Source: Streptomyces sp. Root431 (GTDB lineage Bacteria > Actinomycetota > Actinomycetes > Streptomycetales > Streptomycetaceae). Taken from it: DNA of 64,000 nt. The notes beneath the pieces were generated by a model. That model was not told where the DNA came from and did not search any database. It was given only the letters and a program-made list of their open reading frames with translations. This document shows positions 18,244 to 26,635 of this stretch, piece by piece; position 1 is the stretch's first letter, and every line of letters begins with the position of its first letter. The position numbers and the translations under genes are program-made. The DNA is taken from NCBI RefSeq assembly GCF_001426585.1, contig NZ_LMEI01000009.1, positions 386,189 to 450,188 on the forward strand. Direction: 5' to 3'.

Positions 18244-18846
18244 ATGACGGACCGTACGACCTATGTGACGCTCACCGGTGTGCGCCGCCGCGGCTGGACC
18301 GACTCGATGGTCCGGGACCTGCTCGGCTCGCCCGACGTGCAGGGCCGCGACCCGCGCCGCTGGTCCCTCACACCCGTGCGGCTCTATCTCCTGGTCCGGG
18401 TGGAGACGGTGGAGCGGACGGCCGAGTTCGCCGCCGCCTCCCTGCTGTCGAAGGCCCGGTCCGTGGCCGCCGGGGTGTACGCGGAGCGGCGGCGGGCCGC
18501 CGTGCTCAGCGCGATCCGCGCCGAACCGATCGAGGTGCCGCTGCTCCCCGGGCCCGAGCTGGAGCGGCGGGCCGTCCGCCATCGGCACCTCCTGGGCGGC
18601 GCGCGGGGCCCCGGCGGCGGGGAGGCCGGGGACGCCCCGCCGGAGACGGAGGGGCTGGTGCGGTGGCAGGTGAGCTATCTGCGGCACGCCCTCTCGCGGT
18701 ACGAGTCGCTGCTCGACGGACTGTACGGGGAGACCGGCCGCGCGGATGCCGGGCGTTTGCTGCGGCGGCGGCTGTACGAGGCGATCGCCGCCGCCTACCC
18801 GGCGCTGGCCCGGGAGTGCCGGCGCCGGATCGCCGTGGAGCGGTGA
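18244..18846 (+). CDS. Conserved hypothetical protein, 200 residues
   Basis: No family is recognised. It begins MTDRTTYVTLTGVRRRGWTD, is rich in Arg and Ala, and is predicted to be soluble and helical, with the notable sequence GWTDSMVRDLLGSPDVQGRD near residue 18. That stretch resembles the start of small Streptomyces proteins with a helix-turn-helix-like N-terminus (WTxxxVRxLLGxPD), so a nucleic-acid-binding role is possible. The ATG at 18244 is preferred; the in-frame extension upstream covers the neighbour's promoter. Confidence 0.65.
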   Translation: MTDRTTYVTLTGVRRRGWTDSMVRDLLGSPDVQGRDPRRWSLTPVRLYLLVRVETVERTAEFAAASLLSKARSVAAGVYAERRRAAVLSAIRAEPIEVPLLPGPELERRAVRHRHLLGGARGPGGGEAGDAPPETEGLVRWQVSYLRHALSRYESLLDGLYGETGRADAGRLLRRRLYEAIAAAYPALARECRRRIAVER

Positions 18847-18877
18847 TGAGGGCGGCGGCGCGCAGGATGACGGGCTG

Positions 18878-19528
18878 TCAGGAGGTCAGGAGGCGGGCGA
18901 GTGCGCGGCAGGCCGCCGGGATCGGGGCGACGACCTCGACCGCGCACCGGGCGCGCAGCTCGTCGGCGGCCTCGCCGAGCGGTCCGCCGCCGATGACGAC
19001 GGCCCGTGCACCGTCCCGTTCGGCGCAGGCCCTGACCGCCCGTTCCAGCCGGTCGAGGAGCAATTCCGGGTCGGCGGAGAGGCGTTCGGGGCTGCCGGCG
19101 GTGAGGCGGACGCCGGTGCACCGGTCGGCGAGGCCGAGGGACGCCACCCGCTCGGCGATGGCATCGGCGAGCAAGGGCGTGGTGGTGGCGATGCCGAACG
19201 GCCTGCCGCCGGCGGCGGCTTCCAGAAGGGCGGCCTCGCCGAGGCCCGCCGCGGGCAGGCCGGTCGCGGCGCGCAGCTCCGCCAGGCCGGGGTCGCCGAA
19301 GGCGCCGACGAGGAGCGCCGCGCAGTCGCCCTCGGCCGCGGCCCGGAGGCCGGCGGCGAGCACCTCGGGGGCGGCGGCGCGCAGGGCGGCGGGGTCGGTG
19401 AGCATGCCGGGGCCGCGGGACACGGTCACCCCGCGGACGGAGGTGGTGCCCAGCTCGCGCAGGGTCCGGCGGGCGATGGCGGTCATCATCGCGGTCGTCG
19501 CCGTGGAGGTGTTGGGGTTGATGAGCAC
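18878..19528 (-). CDS. Asp/Glu/hydantoin racemase-fold protein lacking both catalytic cysteines
   Basis: The 216-residue sequence has the hallmarks of the hydantoin/allantoin racemase branch of the Asp/Glu racemase superfamily: LINPNTS at the N-terminus, a GAFGDPGL loop near residues 75-82 and VVIGGGPLG near 177-185. Functional relatives have Cys in both places (ACFGDPG and LGCAGM; Cys76 and Cys181 in characterised hydantoin racemases). Here these are Ala76 and Gly181. With the GTG start at 19528 the numbering matches those positions exactly. The fold is therefore probably kept but Cys-Cys racemase chemistry is not expected. It follows an NCS2 permease and likely acts on, or senses, a ureide-like ligand. 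Confidence 0.75.
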   Translation of the reverse strand: MLINPNTSTATTAMMTAIARRTLRELGTTSVRGVTVSRGPGMLTDPAALRAAAPEVLAAGLRAAAEGDCAALLVGAFGDPGLAELRAATGLPAAGLGEAALLEAAAGGRPFGIATTTPLLADAIAERVASLGLADRCTGVRLTAGSPERLSADPELLLDRLERAVRACAERDGARAVVIGGGPLGEAADELRARCAVEVVAPIPAACRALARLLTS

Positions 19529-19590
19529 GACGGCCCCGGGCCCCGCGGCGTGCGCGGGGACCGGGGCGGCCGGTGGGACGAGGAGCGGGT

Positions 19591-21039
19591 TCAGTGGACG
19601 TGCGCCGCCTTCGCGGTGGCGCTGCCGGAGATGTCCTCGCCCGGCTCCATCGGCGCGGTGACCTGGTCGTCGTCCCGGCCCTTGCCCAGGTGGTTGAAGA
19701 CCACGTTGAGCAGGACGGCCGCGACACAGCCGGTGGAGATACCGGAGTCCAGGATGATCTTCGCGGTCTCCGGGAAGGCGTGGTAGAACTCCGGCGCCGT
19801 GATCGGGATGATGCCGACGGCCAGGGAGACGGCCACGATCAGGACGTTGTTGTCCTTCTCCAGGCCGGCCTTGACCAGGGTCTGGATGCCGCTGGCGGCG
19901 ACCGAGCCGAAGAGGACGACGCCCGCGCCGCCGAGGACCGGCCGGGGGACGACCGAGATCAGCGAGGCGGCTACCGGAGAGAGGCCCATCAGGACCAGGA
20001 AGCCACCGCCGCAGGCGACGACGAAGCGGCTGCGGATCCTGGTCATGGCGACCAGACCGATGTTCTGGGCGAAGGCGCTGCACATGAAGCCGTTGAAGAG
20101 CGGGCTGATCGCCGAGCCGAGGGTGTCGGCGCGGAGGCCGGCCGCGATGGTCTTCTCGTCGGCGGGACGTTCCACGATCTCGCCGAGCGCCAGCATGTCG
20201 GCGGTCGACTCGGTCATGGAGACCAGCATGACCACGCACATGGAGATGATCGCGGCGAGCGCGAACTGCGGGGCGCCGAAGTGGAACGGGGAGGGGAAGC
20301 CGACGATGTCCGCCTCGGTCACCGGGGAGAAGTCGGTGACGCCGAACGGTATGGCGATGAGCGTGCCGATGACCAGGCCGACCAGGACCGCGACCTGCTT
20401 GAGGAAGCCGCGGGTGAAGCGGCGCAGCAGCAGGACCACGACGAGCGTGATGGCGGCGAGGGAGAGGAAGGTCGTCGAACCGTAGTCGTCGGCCCTGGGG
20501 TTGGGCCCCTGGGCCCAGCCGAAGGCGACGGGGAGGAGGGAGACACCTATGAGGGTGATCACGGTGCCGGTGACGACCGGCGGGAAGAACCGCACGAGCC
20601 GGGAGAAGAAGGGGGCGGCGAGGAAGCCGAGGAGTCCGGCGACGATGATCGCGCCGAAGATGACGGGCAGCGCGTCGGACTTGTCGTCGGTGGTGTCGAC
20701 GATCGCGAGCATCGGGGCGACACCGGCGAAGGTGACGCCGTTGACGAACGGGAGCCGGGCGCCGATCTTCCAGACGCCGAGGGTCTGGAGGAAGGTCGCG
20801 AGACCGGCGGTGAAGAGGCTCGCGCCGGTCAGGAAGGTGAGTTCGGTACCGGAGAGGCCGACGGCCGCTCCGACGATCAGGGGCGGGGCGACGACGCCCG
20901 CGTACATGGCGGCCACGTGCTGGAGGCCGCTGGTGAGCATCTTCAGTGGGGGCAGCGTCTCGTCGACCGGATGCTTCTCCCGGTCTTCGGGGGCGGAGCC
21001 TGCGTCTTGTGCATTGCGAACCTGGGGCTTGGCGGCCAC
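19591..21039 (-). CDS. NCS2-family nucleobase permease (second copy)
   Basis: This 482-residue uracil/xanthine-type permease has about 14 membrane segments. NCS2 features are LQHVAAMYAGVVAPPLI in TM1, the LPFVNGVTFAGVAPMLAI loop, and MTESTADMLALGEI with the substrate-site Glu. A conserved FNGFMCSAFAQNIGLVAMT follows. It is paralogous to the permease at 22778-24184 and resembles xanthine/urate rather than uracil carriers. The start is GTG at 21039. Three terminator-like hairpins upstream mean it is probably transcribed separately from the deaminase, together with the racemase-like gene. Confidence 0.92.
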   Translation of the reverse strand: MAAKPQVRNAQDAGSAPEDREKHPVDETLPPLKMLTSGLQHVAAMYAGVVAPPLIVGAAVGLSGTELTFLTGASLFTAGLATFLQTLGVWKIGARLPFVNGVTFAGVAPMLAIVDTTDDKSDALPVIFGAIIVAGLLGFLAAPFFSRLVRFFPPVVTGTVITLIGVSLLPVAFGWAQGPNPRADDYGSTTFLSLAAITLVVVLLLRRFTRGFLKQVAVLVGLVIGTLIAIPFGVTDFSPVTEADIVGFPSPFHFGAPQFALAAIISMCVVMLVSMTESTADMLALGEIVERPADEKTIAAGLRADTLGSAISPLFNGFMCSAFAQNIGLVAMTRIRSRFVVACGGGFLVLMGLSPVAASLISVVPRPVLGGAGVVLFGSVAASGIQTLVKAGLEKDNNVLIVAVSLAVGIIPITAPEFYHAFPETAKIILDSGISTGCVAAVLLNVVFNHLGKGRDDDQVTAPMEPGEDISGSATAKAAHVH

Positions 21040-21220
21040 GGCGGTTCCTCCGGTCGGTTACACGTCGGCGGTGACGCGGGGTTCAGGGAGGTGGTGCGAT
21101 GCGGTGCGAAGTGCAGGAGGTGCGGCTCGTGCGCGGTACGGGGGTGGTGCGGTGCGCGCGGGGAGGAGGCGCTGCGCGGTGACGGGTGCCCGGTGGGGGT
21201 GGGGGCGGGGTTTCACCTTC

Positions 21221-21325
21221 CCGGGAGGTGCCGTAGGTCTTCTGCGTACGGCACCTCCCGGTCGGGCTGCCGCGGACCCCGCTCGGGTCCGCGGCGACCG
21301 ACCGAGGGCCGTCCCCCTCGGTCGG
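21221..21325. terminator. Cluster of three hairpins between the deaminase and second permease
   Basis: Stem 1 pairs 21221-21235 with 21247-21261 (15 bp, CCGGGAGGTGCCGTA). Stem 2 pairs 21269-21279 with 21285-21295. Stem 3 pairs 21298-21308 with 21315-21325. They occupy the 300-base gap 21040-21340, which contains no gene, and they should end the uricase-deaminase transcript. Confidence 0.8.
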
Positions 21326-21340
21326 ACTCCATGGGGAGGG

Positions 21341-22729
21341 TCAGCTCTGGGCCGTGACACGGGCCAGGCGCTGCGCCTCCGCGCGCGCGTCGCGCGCGAT
21401 CTGCTCCTCGTCGGCGAACAGCAGTCGGTTGTTCTCGACGATCTGCTTGCCGTTGACGAAGGAGGCGGTGACCGGGGCCGCGGCGCCGAAGACGATCGCG
21501 GTGACCGGGTCGGCGATCGAGGAGTGGCCGAGGCCGTCGATCTTCCAGAGGACGAAGTCGGCGAGCTTGCCGGCTTCGAGGGAGCCGATGTTGTCGGCGC
21601 GGCCGAGGACCTGCGCGCCGCCGTAGGTGCCGAGGCGCAGGGCCTGGCGGGCGTTGAGCGCGGCCTCGCGGTGGGCGCCGAGCCGGTTGATGAGGAGCGC
21701 GTTGCGCAGCTCGGTGTGGAGCTCGCCGGACTCGTTGGACGCGGTGCCGTCGACGCCGAGGCCGACCGGGACGCCCGCCTTGAGCATGTCCGGTACGCGG
21801 GCGATGCCGGCGGCGAGGCGCGCGTTCGAGGACGGGCAGTGCGCCACACCGGTGCCGGTGCGGGCGAAGGCGGCGATGTCGGAGTCGTTCATGTGGACGC
21901 AGTGCGCCATCCACACGTCCTCGCCGAGGAAGCCGGTGGACTCGAAGTAGTCCGTCGGGCCCATGCCGAAGAGCTCGTGGCAGAACTTCTCCTCCTCCAC
22001 GGTCTCCGAGCCGTGGGTGTGCATGCGCACCCCGAGCCGGCGGGCCAGCTCGGCACCCTGCTTGAGCAGCTGGGTGGAGATGGAGAAGGGGGAGCAGGGG
22101 GCGACGGCGACCTGGGTCATCGCGTCGAAGGAGGCGTCGTGGAACTTCCTGACGGTCTCTTCGGTCGCGGCGAGCGCGCCCTCGGTGGTCTCGACGGCGA
22201 AGTCGGGCGGCAGGAAGCCGTCCTTCTCGCTCATGTCCATCGAGCCGCGGGCGAGGGTGAAGCGGACGCCCATGTCGGAGGCGGCGCCGATGATGGCGCC
22301 GGACAGGTCACCCGAGTTCTTCGGGTAGACGTAGTGGTGGTCCATGGCGGTGGTGACACCGCCACGGGCCATCATCGCCAGGGAGCCCTGCGCGGCGACG
22401 CGGACCATCGACTCGTCGATCCGCGACCAGGTCGGGTAGAGCGCGACCAGCCAGTTGAAGAGGTTGTGGTCGGTGGCCAGACCCCGGGTGATCCACTGGT
22501 AGAAGTGGTGGTGGGTGTTGACCAGACCGGGCGTCACCAGATGACCGGTGGCGTCGATCCGGCGGACCACGTTCTCCAGGCCCTCGGGCGCCTTGCCGGC
22601 GCCGATGGACTCGATCTTGTTGCCGGCGACGACGAGGTAGCCGGAGGCGTACTCGGTGTCGTTGGCGTCCACGGTGGCGATCGCACAGTTCTCGATGACG
22701 ATGCGCTGGGCTGCCGAAGGTGCTGCCAT
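21341..22729 (-). CDS. 8-oxoguanine deaminase-type amidohydrolase
   Basis: This 462-residue amidohydrolase of the ATZ/TRZ group has the metal motif GLVNTHHHFYQWITRG, RMHTHGSETVEEEKF, the third metal His in MAHCVHMND, and the Asp in GLGVDGTASNESGEL. The HHHFYQ and DGTASNE signatures are those of 8-oxoguanine (and isocytosine-type) deaminases, which release ammonia to give urate. It would therefore feed uricase directly. The start ATG at 22729 (MAAPSAAQR) follows a GAAGGAA ribosome-binding site. It is the fifth gene of the leftward purine operon. Confidence 0.88.
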   Translation of the reverse strand: MAAPSAAQRIVIENCAIATVDANDTEYASGYLVVAGNKIESIGAGKAPEGLENVVRRIDATGHLVTPGLVNTHHHFYQWITRGLATDHNLFNWLVALYPTWSRIDESMVRVAAQGSLAMMARGGVTTAMDHHYVYPKNSGDLSGAIIGAASDMGVRFTLARGSMDMSEKDGFLPPDFAVETTEGALAATEETVRKFHDASFDAMTQVAVAPCSPFSISTQLLKQGAELARRLGVRMHTHGSETVEEEKFCHELFGMGPTDYFESTGFLGEDVWMAHCVHMNDSDIAAFARTGTGVAHCPSSNARLAAGIARVPDMLKAGVPVGLGVDGTASNESGELHTELRNALLINRLGAHREAALNARQALRLGTYGGAQVLGRADNIGSLEAGKLADFVLWKIDGLGHSSIADPVTAIVFGAAAPVTASFVNGKQIVENNRLLFADEEQIARDARAEAQRLARVTAQS

Positions 22730-22777
22730 GGCGGTGGTTCCTTCATTCCTCTTGGGTGGTGTGGGCACGGCAGGACC

Positions 22778-24184
22778 CTAGGAGGATTTGAGTGCCGGAG
22801 CCGCGTGACGGCTCCGGGTGCCGAGGTGGTGGAAGAACAGATTGAGCAGGACCGCGACGAGCGCGCCCGCGCTGATGCCGGAGCCGAGCACGGTCTGCGC
22901 CCAGGCCGGGAAACCGGCGTAGAAGGTGGGGGCGGCGAGCGGGATGATGCCCGCTCCGAGCGCGACGGCCACCAGGATGATGTTGGAGCTGTCGTCGAGT
23001 CCGGCTTCCGACAGGGTACGGATGCCGCTGACCGCGATCGAGCCGAAGAGGACGATGCCGGCGCCGCCGAGGACGGGCATCGGGACCATGGAGACGACCG
23101 CGCCGAGGACCGGGAAGGCGCCCAGGACCAGCAGGGCGCCGCCGGCGACGGCGACGACGTACCGGGAGCGGACCCGGGTCAGCGAGACGACGCCGACGTT
23201 CTGGGCGAAGGCCGAGGTCGGGAAGCCGCCGAAGACGGGACCGAGCAGGGTCGCGATGCCGTCGGTGCGCAGGCCCCGGGTGATGGTCTTCCCGTCGCTG
23301 GGCCGCTCGCAGATCTCGCCGAGGGCGAGCATGCCGGCGCTGGACTCGGTCATCAGCACGAGCATCACGATGCACAGGGAGAGGATCGCGGCGGGCTGGA
23401 ACTCGGGGGCGCCGAAGGCAAAGGGAGTGGGCAGCGCCGCGACGGGCGCCTCGCGCAGGGCGCTGAAGTCGGCCATCCCGAAGGGGATCGCGGCGAGGGT
23501 GCCGATGAGGAGGCCGAGCAGCAGGGCGATCTGCCGGACGAAGCCCCTGCCGAAGCGCTGGAAGAGCAGGATGACGACGAGGGTGAAGCCGGCGAGCGCC
23601 AGGTACTTCATGGCGCCGAAGTCGGCGGCGTTCTTGTCGCCGCCCTGGGCCCAGCCGACGGGCACGGGCATCAGGGTGACCCCGATGAGGGTGATGACGA
23701 CGCCGGTGACGAGCGGCGGGAAGAAGCGCAGGAGCTTCCCGAAGAAGGGTCCGACGGCGAGGCAGAACACTCCGGCGACCATCACCGCGCCGTAGATGGC
23801 GGGGAGTTGGTGTCCGGGGGCGCTGGTCTCGGCGATGGCGAGCATCGGGGCGATGCCTGCTGAGGAGGCGGCGTTGACGAACGGGAGCCGGTTTCCGGCG
23901 AAGGTCCGGACGCCGAGGGTCTGCAGGATCGTGGCACAGCCGGCGATGAGCAGGCTCGCGGCGATGAGCCGGGTCATCCCGGCCGCGTCCAAGCCGACGG
24001 CCTGGCCGATGATGAGCGGAGGGGTGACGACGCCGGCGTACATGGCGGCGATGTGCTGGAGTGCCGCGGGGACGAGCCGCGAGGCAGGAAGCTTTTCGTC
24101 CACCGGGTGGACCTGGTGTGTGGTGTCCGGTGGGGTGGAACACGGGCCTTCGGCGGATGCCGGCCCCATTGCAGGCTGTGCCAT
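22778..24184 (-). CDS. NCS2-family purine (xanthine/urate) permease
   Basis: This 468-residue permease has the same architecture as the copy at 19591: LQHIAAMYAGVVTPPLI in TM1, LPFVNAASSAGIAPMLAI, MTESSAGMLALGEI with the substrate Glu, and FPTSAFAQNVGVVSLT. The location between uricase and 8-oxoguanine deaminase supports uptake of urate, xanthine or oxidised purines. The start is ATG at 24184. A small GC hairpin between uricase and this gene may lower its expression relative to the enzymes. Confidence 0.93.
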   Translation of the reverse strand: MAQPAMGPASAEGPCSTPPDTTHQVHPVDEKLPASRLVPAALQHIAAMYAGVVTPPLIIGQAVGLDAAGMTRLIAASLLIAGCATILQTLGVRTFAGNRLPFVNAASSAGIAPMLAIAETSAPGHQLPAIYGAVMVAGVFCLAVGPFFGKLLRFFPPLVTGVVITLIGVTLMPVPVGWAQGGDKNAADFGAMKYLALAGFTLVVILLFQRFGRGFVRQIALLLGLLIGTLAAIPFGMADFSALREAPVAALPTPFAFGAPEFQPAAILSLCIVMLVLMTESSAGMLALGEICERPSDGKTITRGLRTDGIATLLGPVFGGFPTSAFAQNVGVVSLTRVRSRYVVAVAGGALLVLGAFPVLGAVVSMVPMPVLGGAGIVLFGSIAVSGIRTLSEAGLDDSSNIILVAVALGAGIIPLAAPTFYAGFPAWAQTVLGSGISAGALVAVLLNLFFHHLGTRSRHAAPALKSS

Positions 24185-24210
24185 GGGATTCCCTCCGGTC
24201 CGGTGCGGGC

Positions 24211-24230
24211 CCCGCCCGACTGCGGGCGGG
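24211..24230. terminator. Small intra-operon hairpin
   Basis: CCCGCCCG (24211-24218) pairs with CGGGCGGG (24223-24230) around ACTG, in the 69-base gap between uricase and the permease. It may be an attenuator or a processing stem. Confidence 0.4.
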
Positions 24231-24253
24231 CGGGACCGTCACTCGGATGCCGC

Positions 24254-25177
24254 TTAGAGGTTGGTCATGTCGACCGGGATCTGCGCCGTCGCTCCGTCCC
24301 GGAGGACGGTGGCCTCGATGAGGCCGTACATGCGGTCGGCGGCGTAGTAGACCTCGTTGTCGTTCTTCAGACCGAAGGGCTCGAGGTCGACCAGGAAGTG
24401 GTGCTTGTTCGGGAGCGAGAAGCGGACTTCGTCGATCTCCGAGCGGTGGTTGATGATGCGCGTGGCCATCTGGTACAGCGTCTGCTGGAGGGAGTACGAG
24501 TACGTCTCCGAGAAGGCCTCGAGCATGTGCTTGCGCGTCTGCTCGTAGGACCGCTCCCAGTTGGGCATGCGCTGGTCGTCGTCGGTCCAGTTGAACCGCC
24601 ACCGGCTGGACACCTGGGTGGCCAGGATGCGGTCGTACGCCTCCTGGAGCGTCGTGTACTTGTCCTTGATGTAGCCCCAGAACTCCGAGTTGGTGGAGTT
24701 CATGACGACGAGGTCCTTGAGGCCGGAGATGACCTCCCACTTCTCGCCGTCGTAGGTGACCTGCGTGACGCGGGTCTCCTGGCCCTTGCGGGCGAAGGAG
24801 TGGTTGACCTCTTCGGCGCCGATGAACTTGGAGTTGGCGTCCGAGGAGGCGATGCGCTCCCAGGAGTACTCCTCTATCCGGATGCGCGCCTGCTTGATCG
24901 GCTCCTGGCTCGTCACGAAGTGACGGGCGAGGTGGATGCCGAACTGCTCGGCGGACTCGATGCCGTACTCCTTGGCGAACGCGAAGATGGTGTTCTTCGT
25001 CGTGTCGGTGGGGAGGCAGTGGGCGTTGGAGCCGGTGAGGTGGACGTCGTCGAGGTCGCCGGAGAGGGCGACGGAGACGTTCAGGTCCTTGATGTGGTGG
25101 GTGTCGCCGTCCCGCGTGATCTTGACGACGCGGTTCTCTGCTTTGCCGTACTGGTTCTGGCCGAGAATCGTGGGCAT
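24254..25177 (-). CDS. pucL: Uricase (factor-independent urate hydroxylase)
   Basis: This 307-residue cofactor-free urate oxidase produces 5-hydroxyisourate and H2O2. Hallmarks are the catalytic Lys in QYGKAENRVVK, the Thr of the active-site TDTTKNTIFAFAKEYG, a central FWGYIKDKYTTL, RWRFNWTD, and NKHHFLVDLEPFGL near the C-terminus. The start ATG at 25177 is 5 bases downstream of the HIU hydrolase stop, so the genes are tightly coupled. The longer in-frame reading into the hydrolase gene is a GC artefact. Confidence 0.97.
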   Translation of the reverse strand: MPTILGQNQYGKAENRVVKITRDGDTHHIKDLNVSVALSGDLDDVHLTGSNAHCLPTDTTKNTIFAFAKEYGIESAEQFGIHLARHFVTSQEPIKQARIRIEEYSWERIASSDANSKFIGAEEVNHSFARKGQETRVTQVTYDGEKWEVISGLKDLVVMNSTNSEFWGYIKDKYTTLQEAYDRILATQVSSRWRFNWTDDDQRMPNWERSYEQTRKHMLEAFSETYSYSLQQTLYQMATRIINHRSEIDEVRFSLPNKHHFLVDLEPFGLKNDNEVYYAADRMYGLIEATVLRDGATAQIPVDMTNL

Positions 25178-25182
25178 GTCTG

Positions 25183-25572
25183 CTAGCTCCCTCGGTAAAC
25201 GGAGTAGCCGAACGGGTTGAGCAGCAGCGGTACGTGATAGTGCTCGCCCGGCTTGACGGCGAACGTGATCGCCACCTCCGGGAAGAACGCACCGCTGTCC
25301 CTTACGCGGGGGGCGTCCTGCTGCGCCTCGGCTTGCTTCTTGGAGAAGTACTCCTCGACCTCGAAGTCGAGTCGTACGTGGGTGGTTTCTTCCGGCAGGG
25401 CCGGCAGGTCCTTGCAGCGCCCATCCGCGTCGGTGGCGGAGCCGCCGAGCGCGATCCACTCGCCGTCGAGGCCCTTGCGGGCCGCGAGCGTGATGGCCAC
25501 GCCCTCGGCGGGGCGGCCGATGCTGGTGTCCAGGATGTGGGTGGACACCGAGGCCGTGGTGTCGGTGCTCAT
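25183..25572 (-). CDS. uraH: 5-hydroxyisourate hydrolase
   Basis: This 129-residue transthyretin-like enzyme converts 5-hydroxyisourate to OHCU. It shows the family motifs VSTHILDTSIGRPAEGV (catalytic His), an Arg in HVRLDFEVEEYF, PEVAITFAVKPGEHYHVPLLLNPFGYSVYRGS split over the last 35 residues, and the invariant C-terminal YRGS. Its ATG at 25572 overlaps the OHCU decarboxylase stop codon. The order decarboxylase-hydrolase-uricase reverses the chemical sequence but gives all three steps from one transcript. Confidence 0.97.
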   Translation of the reverse strand: MSTDTTASVSTHILDTSIGRPAEGVAITLAARKGLDGEWIALGGSATDADGRCKDLPALPEETTHVRLDFEVEEYFSKKQAEAQQDAPRVRDSGAFFPEVAITFAVKPGEHYHVPLLLNPFGYSVYRGS

Positions 25573-26093
25573 GCGGAGCTCTCTTCCTCGGAGGTCTCTA
25601 CGAGACGGGTCAGCCGGATGCGGTTGATCTTGCCCAGTTCGGTGCGGACGATCTCCCGCTCCTCCTCGGGCGAGTTGCCGATCCGCTCTCGGACCGCGTC
25701 GCGCATCTGCTCGCCGGTCCTGCCGGTGGCGCAGATGAGGAAGACATGACCGAACCGGTCCTGGTAGGCCAGGTTGAGTTCGAGCATCTCGGCCTTGAGC
25801 TCCGCGGAGGCGCCGGCCATCCCGCTCTGTTCGCGGGAGGAGGTCGGGTCCCCGGCCTTCGGACGACCGATCGGCGGGTGGCCCGCCATCGCGTCGGCCA
25901 GGTCCTCGGCGGTCAGCTCGGCCATGGCGGCGTCGCTGGCGAGGAAGAGGGCTTCGGCGGTGGCGTACGGGCGCTGGGCGAGCAGTTTGCTCCCCCACGC
26001 CGAGCTGGAGCACACCTCGTGGAGCGCGGCGAGGGCCTCGCTGTCCGCCGAGGTGTTGAACCGGGTGAGACCCGGTGTCGTACCTGAAGTCAC
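25569..26093 (-). CDS. uraD: OHCU decarboxylase
   Basis: This 174-residue enzyme decarboxylates 2-oxo-4-hydroxy-4-carboxy-5-ureidoimidazoline to S-allantoin. Conserved elements are CSSSAWGSKLLAQRPY, the catalytic His in GHPPIGRPK, SSREQSGM, and LNLAYQDRFGHVFLICATGRT. It is about the usual length. The start is GTG at 26093. It is the first gene of the operon and is preceded by a promoter whose -35 lies inside a TCAAC-N5-GTTGA palindrome. Confidence 0.95.
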   Translation of the reverse strand: MTSGTTPGLTRFNTSADSEALAALHEVCSSSAWGSKLLAQRPYATAEALFLASDAAMAELTAEDLADAMAGHPPIGRPKAGDPTSSREQSGMAGASAELKAEMLELNLAYQDRFGHVFLICATGRTGEQMRDAVRERIGNSPEEEREIVRTELGKINRIRLTRLVETSEEESSA

Positions 26094-26146
26094 GGGAAGC
26101 CTCCGTGGCTGTTTTTCGCTGTGCGTCGGACGGGCTGCGGATAGCT

Positions 26147-26182
26147 AACGCCCTCCGCAACACAACGTCAACACTTTGTTGA
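26147..26182 (-). promoter_or_regulatory. Uricase-operon promoter with palindromic operator
   Basis: Reading leftward, the palindrome TCAACAAAGTGTTGA (plus-strand TCAACACTTTGTTGA, 26168-26182) runs into a -35 TTGACG. An 18-bp spacer and a -10-like TAGCTA follow, before the GTG at 26093. The operator overlapping the -35 suggests repression. It matches sites at allB, aceB and katA. Confidence 0.6.
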
Positions 26183-26199
26183 AAACTCGGCCACACAAA

Positions 26200-26229
26200 A
26201 GCCGTCGTCCCGACATCTGGACGACGGCT
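26200..26229 (-). terminator. Rho-independent terminator after the HTH_22 gene
   Basis: AGCCGTCGTCC (26200-26210) pairs perfectly with GGACGACGGCT (26219-26229). On the minus strand it is followed by TTTTGTG. It separates the regulator transcript from the uricase operon promoter. Confidence 0.88.
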
Positions 26230-26248
26230 GATGGCCAAACATGATCAA

Positions 26249-26635
26249 CTAGCTGCTCTCGGCAGCCTTTTCCCTGTTCAGGGCGGTTTCTCTGTTCAGG
26301 TAGTTGTACACGGTGAAGCGGCTGACGCCCAGCGCCCCCGCCACCGTCTCCACCCCATGGCGGACCGAGAAGGCACCGCGTGCCTCCAGAACGCGCACCG
26401 CTTCCTGCTTCGCCTTGCGGTCGAGTTCGGCCAAAGGCATCCCGTGCCGCCGTTCCATCGCCGCGAGGATGTGATCCAGCGAATCCGACAGCTGCGGCAG
26501 CCGCACGGCGAGCACGTCCTCCCCCTCCCAGGAGAGGACGACGTCGTCGCCCTCCGCCTGTGCGGGGGCCAGCAGCTCCGCGCCCATGGCGTCGACCAGC
26601 GGCTTCACCGCCGCGACCAGCGGATGTTCGATCAC
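26249..26635 (-). CDS. HTH_22 (DauR/YheO-like) transcriptional regulator
   Basis: This 128-residue protein has a short sensor-like N-terminal half (PLVDAMGAEL, SWEGEDVLAVRLPQLSDSL) and a C-terminal helix-turn-helix. The HTH reads ELDRKAKQEAVRVLEARGAF then VETVAGALGVSRFTVYNYLNRE, the pattern of the HTH_22 domain in DauR/YheO proteins. The GTG start overlaps the stop of the thiamine-binding gene, so both are co-translated. It lies between the urate and glyoxylate genes and is the best local candidate to bind the TCAAC-N5-GTTGA sites; that link is inference. Confidence 0.75.
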   Translation of the reverse strand: MIEHPLVAAVKPLVDAMGAELLAPAQAEGDDVVLSWEGEDVLAVRLPQLSDSLDHILAAMERRHGMPLAELDRKAKQEAVRVLEARGAFSVRHGVETVAGALGVSRFTVYNYLNRETALNREKAAESS

